18,592 nt of DNA, from the NCBI GenBank assembly GCA_030688135.1, contig JAUYIW010000008.1, positions 1-18,592 on the forward strand. The letters are read 5' to 3'. Source of the stretch: Candidatus Uhrbacteria bacterium (GTDB lineage Bacteria; Patescibacteriota; Patescibacteriia; UBA9934). Shown here one piece after another: positions 1 to 7,771 of this stretch. How positions within the stretch are numbered: the first letter of the stretch is position 1; each line of letters begins with the position of its first letter. The notes beneath the pieces were generated by a model. That model searched no databases, had not been told where the DNA came from, and worked only from the letters and a program-made list of their open reading frames with translations. Position numbers and translations under genes: made by a program.

Positions 1-2821
1 CTTGCAAGGTTTGTTTGATGTCTTTAACAAACACATCTCGCTTTGAGGATTCCTGCCATCCACTATCTAGATCATCCTCAATACGAATTCGAAGTTCTTT
101 AACAAATTCCTTAATTTCCTCGTCTTTTCCACTGTCAACAAATTCTTGTGAGATAACATAAAGGGCGTATTCTTTCAAATCAAGCCCCAAATCTTTCGCC
201 TCGTCTCCTTTTGTTTTGATATCACTCATCAACTCCTCATATCGACGAATTCGTTCAGCGAGGTCAATTTGATTTTGTTCAAACTCACGACGAATAGCAG
301 TTAGCCGTTCGCTAAACTTCTGATACGCAGGATTTTCATCAAGATTGATTGATATCTCTTGTTTTAGCATCTTCTCAAGGTTGAGCGCCTTCTCTTCCTC
401 ATCCATTCCTTTGAGTCGCTCAAGTGTGTATAAATCATTCACACGAAGTTCGCGGAAGTTCTTAGTGATTCCTTCATAGTCGATGATATTGCTCTTTTGT
501 ATTAGCTCACGGACTTTCTCGCCATACTCCTCTAACAAGTATCGGTCATCTTCACTCCGGAATTCTTTCAAAAATGCCAAATAGAAACTCGTTACCCACT
601 CAAATGGGCGAATGTATTGCTTCAAGAATGGATCAGGTGAGAGAAACTCAAACAAGCTTTTGAGCTTCATATACTTCTCAACAAAGTATTTCTGCTTGTC
701 TTGATTATCAATAAAAATCTTCAAACATCGGCGAAGATTATCCATTGATGGGTCTTCAATATTTACTCCCGTAAATACTTTCATCACATCACTCAAAACA
801 TCAGAAAATCTTGCCTTCACTCGCTCGATATCAATCATCGCGGAATCAACGACATCCTCATCAAAATCAAGCGCATCATAAAGATTGCGAGTAATTCCGT
901 AGTAGTCAATAATTTTTCCTGCCTCCTTGTTTTTATAGACACGATTCGTACGCGCAATCGCTTGCAAGAGATTATGATCGCGGAGCGGTTTATCAAGATA
1001 CATCACTTGCTCAATCGGTGCGTCAAAACCAGTGAGTAACATATCGCATACCAAAAGGAATTTGAGAGATGATTTTGGGTCCTTGAATTTTTCAATAATT
1101 TGCTCACGCTCACGCTTGCTAGTGTTATATACCTTCAAATCATCTGTATCGCTGTTTGGGTCTCCGGGTGAGTACACCACAGCCGACCATTCGGCTGGCA
1201 CGAGCTTATCAAGGAGTTTTTTGTAGGTAGCTACTGCTTCGCGGTCATACGCTACTATTTGCCCCTTAAAGCCGTTTGGCTCCACATAGAGCTTGTAATG
1301 CTCCACGATGTCCCTTGCGACGGCTTCCATGCGCTTCGGAAGCTTCACCAGCGCCGCTTTTTTGCCATACTTCTTGATAAGTTCAGTCTTTTGTTTATCA
1401 GGCAAATCGCCAGCAATTTCTTCAAACTGTTGGTCAAGTTTTTCTTCATCAATGGAAAATTTTGAGAGCCGCGCTTCGTAAGTGACAGGGATTGTTGCTC
1501 CGTCATCAATAGCTTGCTGGATAGAGTAATAGTCAAGATATCGCTTCCCGTCCCCTTCATAATTTCGAAAAGTGTTTGTGTGCGTTTTATCTACTGGCGT
1601 TCCGGTAAATCCAAAGAAGAATGCTTTTTTGAACGCATTTCTCATATTGATACCCGACACGCCTTCATCGCCTCGATGCGCTTCGTCAGAAAGTACAATC
1701 ACATTTTCATCAAGATTTTCTACCTTGTCGCCAAGTTCAGAAAACTTTTGAATGGTCGTAATGAAGATGCCTTTCTCCGGTGATTGTATTTTTTCTTCCA
1801 AATCTTTACGGGAAGTAACGCGAACAATGTTTTTACCACCTGCATTGGTAAATGTTTCAAATATTTGATCATCCAAATCTACGCGATCAACCAAAATAAA
1901 TACTTTAGGATTAGCAAGTTGCTTATTGAAGCGTAACTTCCAAGCGGTGAAATACATGGTGAGTGTCTTGCCGGATCCTTGCGTATGCCAAATAAGTCCT
2001 TGTCGTTTTTCTCTCGTGACGACACGCCCCACGATCTTATTTGTTGCTCGCATTTGCTGATAGCGAGCTATTTTCTTCACCAATTTTTCTTTCTCTTTTT
2101 CAAACAAAATAAAGTTCTGGACGATATCCAAAAAGTTCGATTTTGAGAGTAGCGAGAAAAGTGTCATTTCAAGCTCGCCACCAAACTCTTTTTCAACATC
2201 CTCATCCCGCCACTGGAGAAAGTATTGCTTTGGCGCGCCCGTTGCTCCATACACAGTCTTAAGTCCGTCACTTGAGATATTAAAACAGTTCGGAATAAAT
2301 AGTTTGCGAGCTACTTTCTCATATCTCTTTATCTGGTCAATCCCATTTTCAAAACTTACACCCTCGGATGCCGTTGGGCTTTTTGCTTCAATATTCACCA
2401 GAGGAAGTCCGTTCATAAAAATCATAATATCAGGACGGATATTCTCCAAATCCCCCTCAAAATAGAATTGATTGGTAACTACAAATTGATTGTTTTCTGG
2501 ATTATCAAAATCAAGAAGTTTGTAGTCGTGCTTTTTGCCTGTTACCGAATTCTTGAGATTGATTCCATCCCGTAATGCTTTCAAAAATGCTTCGTTGTTA
2601 TCAATTTTTCGGACTTCTCGAATTACATTCTTAATCTCGCCCTCGGTCGCAGTAGGATTAAGGGCAGAAATAGCACGCTCTAAGAGAGGGGTAACAATGT
2701 ATTCAGTTTCAAGATCGCGAAGTTTTGCAAATTCCTCCGGTTTTATGTATTCAAAACCAAGCTTTTCTTTAATAAACTTGATGATGTAGTTTTCTACTGT
2801 AACTTGTTCGTTGAATTTCAT
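1..2821 (-). CDS. hsdR: Type I restriction enzyme R subunit (HsdR), C-terminus cut by window edge
   Basis: This is the ATP-dependent translocase and endonuclease subunit of a type I restriction complex; it binds HsdM2S, pumps DNA and cleaves far from the recognition site. I translated 940 codons from ATG 2821 without a stop; the missing part is only the C-terminal tail. Near residues 130-147 RPDIMIF followed by NIEAK fits the PD-(D/E)xK nuclease. Walker A QGSGKT lies near residue 280, the DEAH box (SDEAHRG) near 377, and GFTGTP near 405. The helicase motif VI-like QAIARTNR is encoded around 944-975. Length fits the 900-1100 residues usual for HsdR. The start ATG overlaps the stop of the preceding gene as ATGA (2818-2821), so the two are probably translationally coupled. 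No frameshift or missing catalytic motif was seen. Family call is secure; the recognition sequence is unknown. Confidence 0.96.
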   Translation of the reverse strand, partial: MKFNEQVTVENYIIKFIKEKLGFEYIKPEEFAKLRDLETEYIVTPLLERAISALNPTATEGEIKNVIREVRKIDNNEAFLKALRDGINLKNSVTGKKHDYKLLDFDNPENNQFVVTNQFYFEGDLENIRPDIMIFMNGLPLVNIEAKSPTASEGVSFENGIDQIKRYEKVARKLFIPNCFNISSDGLKTVYGATGAPKQYFLQWRDEDVEKEFGGELEMTLFSLLSKSNFLDIVQNFILFEKEKEKLVKKIARYQQMRATNKIVGRVVTREKRQGLIWHTQGSGKTLTMYFTAWKLRFNKQLANPKVFILVDRVDLDDQIFETFTNAGGKNIVRVTSRKDLEEKIQSPEKGIFITTIQKFSELGDKVENLDENVIVLSDEAHRGDEGVSGINMRNAFKKAFFFGFTGTPVDKTHTNTFRNYEGDGKRYLDYYSIQQAIDDGATIPVTYEARLSKFSIDEEKLDQQFEEIAGDLPDKQKTELIKKYGKKAALVKLPKRMEAVARDIVEHYKLYVEPNGFKGQIVAYDREAVATYKKLLDKLVPAEWSAVVYSPGDPNSDTDDLKVYNTSKREREQIIEKFKDPKSSLKFLLVCDMLLTGFDAPIEQVMYLDKPLRDHNLLQAIARTNRVYKNKEAGKIIDYYGITRNLYDALDFDEDVVDSAMIDIERVKARFSDVLSDVMKVFTGVNIEDPSMDNLRRCLKIFIDNQDKQKYFVEKYMKLKSLFEFLSPDPFLKQYIRPFEWVTSFYLAFLKEFRSEDDRYLLEEYGEKVRELIQKSNIIDYEGITKNFRELRVNDLYTLERLKGMDEEEKALNLEKMLKQEISINLDENPAYQKFSERLTAIRREFEQNQIDLAERIRRYEELMSDIKTKGDEAKDLGLDLKEYALYVISQEFVDSGKDEEIKEFVKELRIRIEDDLDSGWQESSKRDVFVKDIKQTLQ

Positions 2822-3654
2822 ATATTTGTATTAACATACCTCATCAGTAAACCAGTTTGATATATTAAAAATTCGTTTTCAGAATCATCAATATCTCCGT
2901 CATTGTGTTTACTATTTTCATTAAAGTATTGGTCAAGAAAACTAAAAATTGATCCTATTATATTCCGCACTTGCGCGTCTCTTTTATCTGATTTTAGCTT
3001 CGTCTGTAGTTCTGTAATATTTCCATTTAGTCCTTTGGCATTTTTTAATTTATGTCTCAAAAATTCTTCAAGGGAACGTCTTAGGCTTTCGGCAGATTTT
3101 ATATGCTTTTTTGACTGATAAAATTGCAATGCTTGAATGAGGTGTTCTGCGCTTTCTTTGTTAAGAAAAGACAAAGGTGAATCAACCAGTTCTTCATCCA
3201 ATTTTTTTTCACCCTTTGGATAGAGAACCACTTCTCCGTCTTTAGCGATAATTGAAACGTTTGTATCAGATAAATCAATGGCTTCCACAACTTTCCTAAA
3301 AAGAATATTTTTGCTGTATGTGGTCTCTCCGCCATATCCCCCTGCTTGAGTAATATCGAGTGAAAAAATTAATTCTATAAGTTTATAAAATTCTTTCTCA
3401 TCATTTTCTTGGTTTAATCTATCCGAGATATTTGTACTCCAAGAGTGGTCGCCGTATGTTTGAGAGTGCCAAACCTCTTTTATTCCATAAAACTGACAGA
3501 AAGCTGTAATGCTTCCGTCGGTCACGTGCTGATCAATATTTTGAAATATGTTCAAAATTCTAGTTTTGAATTTCCTGAAAGCATCTTCATAGGAATCAGC
3601 CGAGGTGATGCTCCACCTCTTATTGAATTTATCCATTTTTTCTTTTAGATTCAT
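2818..3654 (-). CDS. Unknown accessory protein of the type I RM operon
   Basis: I do not recognise a firm family. The frame opens at 3690, but I choose the ATG at 3654 (278 residues) because it overlaps the hsdS stop as ATGA, exactly as this gene's own stop overlaps hsdR. The protein is soluble, with no signal peptide or membrane segment. The N-terminal half is mixed; residues 105-113 are glycine-rich (AGGYGGETT). Residues 165-205 look helical and charged (SAESLRRSLEEFLRHKL), and the C-terminus has NENSKHNDGD followed by LIYQTGLLMRY. This all-helical C-terminal half recalls the C-terminal domains of abortive-infection proteins and HEPN-like folds, but the spacing R193 to H201 does not match the canonical RxxxxH ribonuclease motif, so I do not call nuclease activity. 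Its position between hsdS and hsdR implies it is made with, and probably works with, the restriction complex. Confidence 0.85.
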   Translation of the reverse strand: MNLKEKMDKFNKRWSITSADSYEDAFRKFKTRILNIFQNIDQHVTDGSITAFCQFYGIKEVWHSQTYGDHSWSTNISDRLNQENDEKEFYKLIELIFSLDITQAGGYGGETTYSKNILFRKVVEAIDLSDTNVSIIAKDGEVVLYPKGEKKLDEELVDSPLSFLNKESAEHLIQALQFYQSKKHIKSAESLRRSLEEFLRHKLKNAKGLNGNITELQTKLKSDKRDAQVRNIIGSIFSFLDQYFNENSKHNDGDIDDSENEFLIYQTGLLMRYVNTNI

Positions 3655-4832
3655 ATACTTGTTCTTACTTTTCCGCTCAATAAATCCCACATCAGACCTT
3701 TCTTAAGAAGGGTAAATTTTTCTTTTAATTTTCTATTGACCATAATCTTTTCATCGATGGACGAAAGAATTTCTGCAATTTCCTTTTGCTCTGTTATTGA
3801 TGGAACGGTTATGAGTATCTGTCTTATCACTCCAAGAGCAATAAATTTCTGTGTACTACCACCTTTTTTTTGATTAAATTGTTTTTCGGTATGCGTAGAC
3901 TTTAAGAAGTTAAGTGCAAATACATTATTCATTTTACTATCGGCAAACTTGATCAGCGCAACATTCTTTATTGCAAAATCTCTGTCTTTTTTCACAATTA
4001 CAGGATTTCCAATAGTGCCAATCATTCCAAATAAAATATCGCCATCATCAACTTTTGATCTCTTTTCTATCTCCCGAAAGTCAATTTCCGAAATTAAACT
4101 TACATTCTCAAAGTCTAATGTAGTATCAACTAGATTTTTCGAAGTAATAAGTGGTACACCTTCCTCGTGATATTTTGGACTACTGTGTGTGCCATCTCTA
4201 ACATCACAGACTTTTCCGAGCTCTAAAACCTCCCATTCATCCGGAATCTGCCCGATTTTTGTTACCTTGAATTTTGTATGTCCAATCCCGCGAGTAAAAA
4301 GCTGTTGCATCAATCCACGCTTGAGTTTTTCTGACGCCTTGATCACTTCCTGCGTTTTTGCAATATCCTCATCTACTGTCCCCATGATTTCCGCAATTTT
4401 TTGCTGTTCTTTGATAGGAGGGATGCTTACACCTACAGATTGGATCAGAGGCAAACGTAAAGATCTTACAGTACTACCAACAGATTTTTGTGCGAAATCT
4501 TTTCGATTTGCATATAAAAAATGGTACAGATATTCAGTGCTGACAATACTTTTATTAGGAAAAATTGCATATGCACGCTGATGTAAATCAAACTTCCCAC
4601 TGTAAATCTTCGGAACAAACTCAGCTCCTTCTCCCGGTAAAATAATCGCCGTATCATCAAACAAATATTTACTACTTTTTTTTATTTCTACGGATCTGTC
4701 AAAAAGAGGGTACGCCCCATCAGCAACAGCATCTTGAGTATTTGTGCTTCCGTTGGTGATGGATGCAATCTTCCCAAGGGTGGTCCGTTTCCACCCAATC
4801 GGAATATTTAGTTGTGTGATGTCGTTCTGCAT
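3651..4832 (-). CDS. hsdS: Type I restriction-modification specificity subunit (HsdS)
   Basis: HsdS gives the complex its bipartite DNA target. The 393 residues show the classic two-repeat layout: target recognition domain 1 (about 10-135, starting IPIGWKRTTLGKIASI), a first conserved helix (about 137-182, PPIKEQQKIAEIMGTVDEDI), target recognition domain 2 (about 195-340, starting IPDEWEVLELGKVCDVRDG) and a second conserved helix (about 343-390, PSITEQKEIAEILSSIDEKI). The internal repeats PPIKEQQKIAEI and PSITEQKEIAEI are plainly visible. Length is typical of a full-length HsdS. It starts 9 bases after the stop of the protease gene with an AGAGAG purine stretch just before the ATG, and its stop overlaps the next gene by 4 bases. 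Unlike many systems, hsdS is not directly next to hsdM. Confidence 0.97.
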   Translation of the reverse strand: MQNDITQLNIPIGWKRTTLGKIASITNGSTNTQDAVADGAYPLFDRSVEIKKSSKYLFDDTAIILPGEGAEFVPKIYSGKFDLHQRAYAIFPNKSIVSTEYLYHFLYANRKDFAQKSVGSTVRSLRLPLIQSVGVSIPPIKEQQKIAEIMGTVDEDIAKTQEVIKASEKLKRGLMQQLFTRGIGHTKFKVTKIGQIPDEWEVLELGKVCDVRDGTHSSPKYHEEGVPLITSKNLVDTTLDFENVSLISEIDFREIEKRSKVDDGDILFGMIGTIGNPVIVKKDRDFAIKNVALIKFADSKMNNVFALNFLKSTHTEKQFNQKKGGSTQKFIALGVIRQILITVPSITEQKEIAEILSSIDEKIMVNRKLKEKFTLLKKGLMWDLLSGKVRTSI

Positions 4833-4841
4833 ACTCTCTGA

Positions 4842-5489
4842 TTATGATCTTTCCAAGGAAATTATTTTTTCTACATGCTCCCACGAAATAATGTTGAAGA
4901 TATTTTTTGTTTGCTCGGGATGATTAGAAACCACTCCAATAACAAGTTCATCATTGTTTACTACAGGGGAACCACTAAACCCGCCTTCAACGGCGCCAGA
5001 TATTTTTATTTCTTTTCGTAATTTATTAATTGTAGACCCAGTGTGAGCAATAACACCTTTTGAAAACACAGGAGTATGTTCTTCGTTTAGTAAATGATTG
5101 CCAAGAGGATATCCTGCAAACCTGACTTCGGTACCAATTTCTTCTTTTTTATTATTAACACTTAGACACAACTCTTTTTGTGCGCTGTGAAAATCTTTGC
5201 CTGTGACTTGTAATACGGCAAGGTCGTGCTCTAAATCTAATATTGAAATTGTTGCCTTGAGATAGGGCTGCTTATTCCCACCCACCACCAAAGATCCGAC
5301 CAATTCTATCGGTCCACCCAATAAATTCTGAACAACATGAGCACATGTAACAAAAACACCTTCGCCGACCCAAAATCCTGTCCCAAGTATATTTAATTGT
5401 GGCGGGAGAAAACTTTGAGTTTTAAAATCAAAGGATGGCTTAATTATTCCTATACTTCTTACGCTATTTAATAGCCTGTCGTTATTCAT
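4842..5489 (-). CDS. Trypsin-like serine protease within the RM operon
   Basis: A 215-residue chymotrypsin-fold (S1, Deg-like) peptidase. The triad is visible: His51 in TCAHVV, Asp89 in EHDLAVLQV, and Ser172 in GGFSGSPVV. The N-terminal strand NILGTGFWVGEGVFVTCAH matches the usual GTGFWV..G..VTCAHV pattern. There is no signal peptide, membrane anchor or PDZ domain, so it should act in the cytoplasm as a bare protease domain. It begins 4 bases after the hsdM stop and ends 9 bases before hsdS, so it is an integral part of the operon. Trypsin-like domains occur as effectors or activators in several bacterial defence systems; a role here in cleaving a subunit or a toxin partner, or in restriction alleviation, is only inference. 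The protease call is firm; the biological role is open. Confidence 0.92.
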   Translation of the reverse strand: MNNDRLLNSVRSIGIIKPSFDFKTQSFLPPQLNILGTGFWVGEGVFVTCAHVVQNLLGGPIELVGSLVVGGNKQPYLKATISILDLEHDLAVLQVTGKDFHSAQKELCLSVNNKKEEIGTEVRFAGYPLGNHLLNEEHTPVFSKGVIAHTGSTINKLRKEIKISGAVEGGFSGSPVVNNDELVIGVVSNHPEQTKNIFNIISWEHVEKIISLERS

Positions 5490-5493
5490 AACA

Positions 5494-7203
5494 TTAATAT
5501 TTTAATTCTGATAAATAATTCCCAACCTTCTTATCAATCGCTTCGCGCTCTTTCTCAATTTCTTTAACCTCACTCCATACAGTTTTTACATCCACGACTT
5601 CCTCATCCTCGCCATTTTCTACATAGCGCCGGACATTGAGATTGAACTCATTTTCATCAAGCTCTTTGATATCCACGACACGAGCATATTTTTCAATATC
5701 TCGATAGTTTTCAAAAGCTGACGCTATTTTCTCAATATCCTTCTTGCGCAAGCGATTTTGATTTTTGCCTTCTTCGTAGTCCTGCTCAGCATCAATGATA
5801 AGGATTTTATTTTTATGACTTTCCAGCTTATTCTTGTTTAAAATCACAATTGCCGCCGGAATGCCTGTGCCATAGAATAGCTTGGCAGGAAGCGCAATAA
5901 TAGCTTCAATCAAGTCGTTTTTGATAAGGTTTTCGCGAATACGACCCTCTGCACCGCCACGGAAAAGTACACCATGAGGAAGTACTATACCGGCGCGACC
6001 GTTTTCATTCATTGACTTCACCATGTGAAGCACAAAGGCGTAGTCTGCTTTTTTTGCTGGAGGCATTTCGTAGCCGACAACTCGTCCATATTTGTCATGC
6101 TTAAAAATCTCGTATTCCCATTCACTGATAGAGTAGGGTGGGTTTGCCACGCAGATATCGAATGTTTTAAGCGAACCATCTGGGTTTAAAAACTTCGGAT
6201 CAGCAAGGGTGTCTCCGCGTTGAATATCTGCGCTATCAAGTCCGTGGAGGAACATATTGATTTTTGCAATCGCATATGTTCCAATATTTATTTCTTGCCC
6301 GTAGAGATAGAGCGAACGAGCTTTCTTTTCTCCCGCTTCGTTTTTAAGATGGTGGTATGCCTCCAAGAGGAAACCGCCCGAACCAACTGCCATATCATAG
6401 ATGTGGTCTTTCTCGTGAGGTTTCAAAATATTTATGATGACACGCTCAACTTCACGAGGGGTATAAAATTCGCCGCCTTTTTTACCTGCATCCGCCGCGA
6501 ATTGCTCAATGAGGTATTCGTAGGCATCGCCGAGAAGATCAGAGCTGATGTAATTGTCGCCAAAATTGTGCTGTGAGAAGTGATTGATGAGACGCTGAAT
6601 GGTTTCATTTGGAAATTTGTCTTTGTTTGCAAAATCAAGGTCGTCAAAAATCTTGTCGAGCTTTGGACTATTTGCGTTGGTGAGCTTATCAAAAATCTCG
6701 TTGAGTTTGTGACCGATTCCCTCCGCTTGCTTCTGAACTACTTCCCATTGACAATCTTTTGGAACTTGAAAGCGGTGATTGTGGTCTGCACGAGCAACTT
6801 CTTCGTCGTGATATTCTTCAAGAACTTTTTTATACTCCTCGTCCCATGAATCGCTGATGCGCTTATAAAAAAGAAGCCCAAAAATATATTTCTTGTAGTC
6901 AGAGCTATCAATTTTTCCACGCAAAATGTCGGCGCTTCTCCAAAGAAATTGTTTAAGCTGAGTGAGATTCATTTTTCCTGAATCGTCTGTGAGAGGAGCA
7001 TCAAAACTTTTTATAATGCTTTTGTCATTAGTAATTCGTTCGATGTCTTCGGGACGATATTTTCGATCACCACGAGGTCCAACACGAAGAGGGGTGATGA
7101 GCCCTTTTTTCTCCCAATTACGAAGTGTATCTTGGTGAATGCCAAAAATACTTGAGACTTCGCTGATTGAGAGTAATGCCTTCTCGTTTGATGTATTTTT
7201 CAT
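5494..7203 (-). CDS. hsdM: Type I DNA N6-adenine methyltransferase (HsdM) with N-terminal MerR-type helix-turn-helix
   Basis: Methylates adenine in the target and forms the core of the RM complex. Residues 11-58 form a MerR-type DNA-binding domain (LSISEVSSIFGIHQDTLRNW, then EKKGLITPLR and RKYRPEDIERI). The canonical HsdM N-terminal helical domain begins at residue 78 (MNLTQLKQFLWRSADILRG), followed by GGEFYTPREV (243-252), SAM motif I DMAVGSGGFLLEA (270-282) and the catalytic NPPY (354-357, in VANPPYSISEW). The total of 569 residues is about 70-80 longer than the MTase part needs, and the extension is the HTH. ATG 7203 has no Shine-Dalgarno sequence and sits about 10 bases from a -10 box, so a leaderless start is likely. 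The internal Met78 has AGGA just upstream, so a second HTH-less product is possible. First gene of the operon. Confidence 0.97.
   Translation of the reverse strand: MKNTSNEKALLSISEVSSIFGIHQDTLRNWEKKGLITPLRVGPRGDRKYRPEDIERITNDKSIIKSFDAPLTDDSGKMNLTQLKQFLWRSADILRGKIDSSDYKKYIFGLLFYKRISDSWDEEYKKVLEEYHDEEVARADHNHRFQVPKDCQWEVVQKQAEGIGHKLNEIFDKLTNANSPKLDKIFDDLDFANKDKFPNETIQRLINHFSQHNFGDNYISSDLLGDAYEYLIEQFAADAGKKGGEFYTPREVERVIINILKPHEKDHIYDMAVGSGGFLLEAYHHLKNEAGEKKARSLYLYGQEINIGTYAIAKINMFLHGLDSADIQRGDTLADPKFLNPDGSLKTFDICVANPPYSISEWEYEIFKHDKYGRVVGYEMPPAKKADYAFVLHMVKSMNENGRAGIVLPHGVLFRGGAEGRIRENLIKNDLIEAIIALPAKLFYGTGIPAAIVILNKNKLESHKNKILIIDAEQDYEEGKNQNRLRKKDIEKIASAFENYRDIEKYARVVDIKELDENEFNLNVRRYVENGEDEEVVDVKTVWSEVKEIEKEREAIDKKVGNYLSELKY
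6970..6982 (-). promoter_or_regulatory. Possible internal ribosome binding site and start (Met78 of hsdM)
   Basis: On the minus strand CAGGAAAAATG places AGGA 3 bases before the ATG that encodes Met78, exactly where the ordinary HsdM family begins. The upstream start at 7203 lacks any such motif. It could yield a short HsdM without the MerR domain. AGGA in AT-rich coding DNA can occur by chance. Confidence 0.35.
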
Positions 7204-7204
7204 A

Positions 7205-7275
7205 TTTCATAGGTTATCATAGGTGCTTTATTATTGTCAAGCTTTTTATGAAATATCATAGCTTTTCATAGGTTA
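7205..7275. promoter_or_regulatory. Operator-like repeat array around the hsdM promoter
   Basis: Four copies of a TCATAG(G/C) heptamer lie at 7207-7213, 7217-7223, 7256-7262 and 7266-7272. Each pair is spaced exactly 10 bases (one helical turn), and the 12-mer TTTCATAGGTTA occurs identically at 7205-7216 and 7264-7275. An inverted copy (TATGA at 7247-7251) faces the third copy. The pairs bracket the -35/-10 region. The likely reader is the MerR-type domain fused to HsdM, i.e. autoregulation; this is inference. Confidence 0.55.
7213..7240 (-). promoter_or_regulatory. hsdM promoter
   Basis: Reading the minus strand, a perfect -35 TTGACA (7240-7235) is followed after 16 bases by GATAAC (7218-7213), a 4/6 match to the -10 consensus. 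The start codon at 7203 is 9 bases beyond the -10 box, so the transcript would be leaderless or nearly so. The -10 lies inside one of the repeated TCATAGG pairs, so binding there should block the polymerase. Confidence 0.6.
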
Positions 7276-7525
7276 CACCCGTGCCATAGATTTTTACCTC
7301 CTCCACAAACCCCTCCACCATAGCCGTATTATCCTTCAACCAAATGTACCAAAACAAGAATAATTCCTCAGAAAGTCGCCAATGTACCCTAAGCCACACC
7401 TCCATCTCAGAGTCCAAAATGCTTGAAATTCGCTTAGAATCAGCCACTTCTTCCTCCGGTTGATGTTCCAAATATTCCTCAACAGTCATCCTTTTCTTTA
7501 CCAACCCTTTGGTTTCCGGTTCCAA
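7256..7525 (-). CDS. Small hypothetical protein upstream of hsdM
   Basis: An 89-residue frame with a TTG start at 7525; an ATG at 7489 preceded by AAAAGG gives an alternative 77-residue protein beginning MTVEEYLEHQ. The sequence is acidic (PEEEVADSKR), then amphipathic and aromatic (VWLRVHWRLSEELFLFWYIW), and ends VKIYGTGVTYEKL. Codon choice and residue mix look like a real protein, but no known family is recognised and no DNA-binding motif is evident. Its last codons overlap the distal operator pair of hsdM, and hsdM starts 52 bases downstream on the same strand. It might be a small partner or regulator of the RM operon, or an unrelated gene; existence is probable, not certain. Confidence 0.45.
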   Translation of the reverse strand: MEPETKGLVKKRMTVEEYLEHQPEEEVADSKRISSILDSEMEVWLRVHWRLSEELFLFWYIWLKDNTAMVEGFVEEVKIYGTGVTYEKL

Positions 7526-7552
7526 TCGCGTTAATGAGCCCCCACCATTTAG

Positions 7553-7576
7553 ACCTCAGCATTATGCTGGGGTTTT
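7553..7576 (+). terminator. Hairpin followed by T-run, plus orientation
   Basis: CCTCAGCA and TGCTGGGG form an 8-bp stem (one G-T pair) with a 3-base loop, followed by TTTTAAT. This fits an intrinsic terminator reading rightwards. No plus-strand gene lies to the left, so it may insulate the divergent region, attenuate the gene at 7772, or be left over from an insertion. Confidence 0.45.
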
Positions 7577-7771
7577 AATGTTGAATTATGTTTAAGTTTG
7601 CCTAAGCAATGTGAAGCTTTAGGTTCTCAGCACTCACCTAGTTTTAGACGTGTTCCTCCAACAGCTACAATGAATCATAATGGAGAAATCTTAGCTAAAT
7701 GTTTTTATACACTTTGGAGAAAGCGAAATTTATGGCATAATGTAGTGACTAATATCATCTTTTATCAATTT
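7577..7771 (+). other. Divergent intergenic stretch with an open frame of unknown status
   Basis: This lies between the leftward RM cluster and the rightward genes. The plus frame is open from 7553 into the gene at 7772. It includes PKQCEALGSQHSPSFRRVPP and then NHNGEILAKCFYTLWRKRN, with codon usage like real coding DNA. It has no convincing start, except a TTG at 7598 or an ATG at 7670, and no SD sequence. It could be an N-terminal extension of the next gene, a separate decayed ORF, or an untranslated leader. I see no tRNA or known RNA motif. Confidence 0.3.

Noticed and set aside
1..2821. HsdR as a truncated pseudogene
   Set aside because: The missing stop is due to the window edge; all motifs are intact and the frame is open.
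6220..6849. Plus-strand open frames of 118 and 89 codons
   Set aside because: They lie antisense to the conserved catalytic core of HsdM, which explains the open frame; no protein-like motifs.
7553..7771. tmRNA, SRP RNA or RNase P RNA gene
   Set aside because: None of their conserved motifs (GGTTCGA-type T-arm with tag frame, GGAAGCAGCC, GAGGAAAGTCC) is present.
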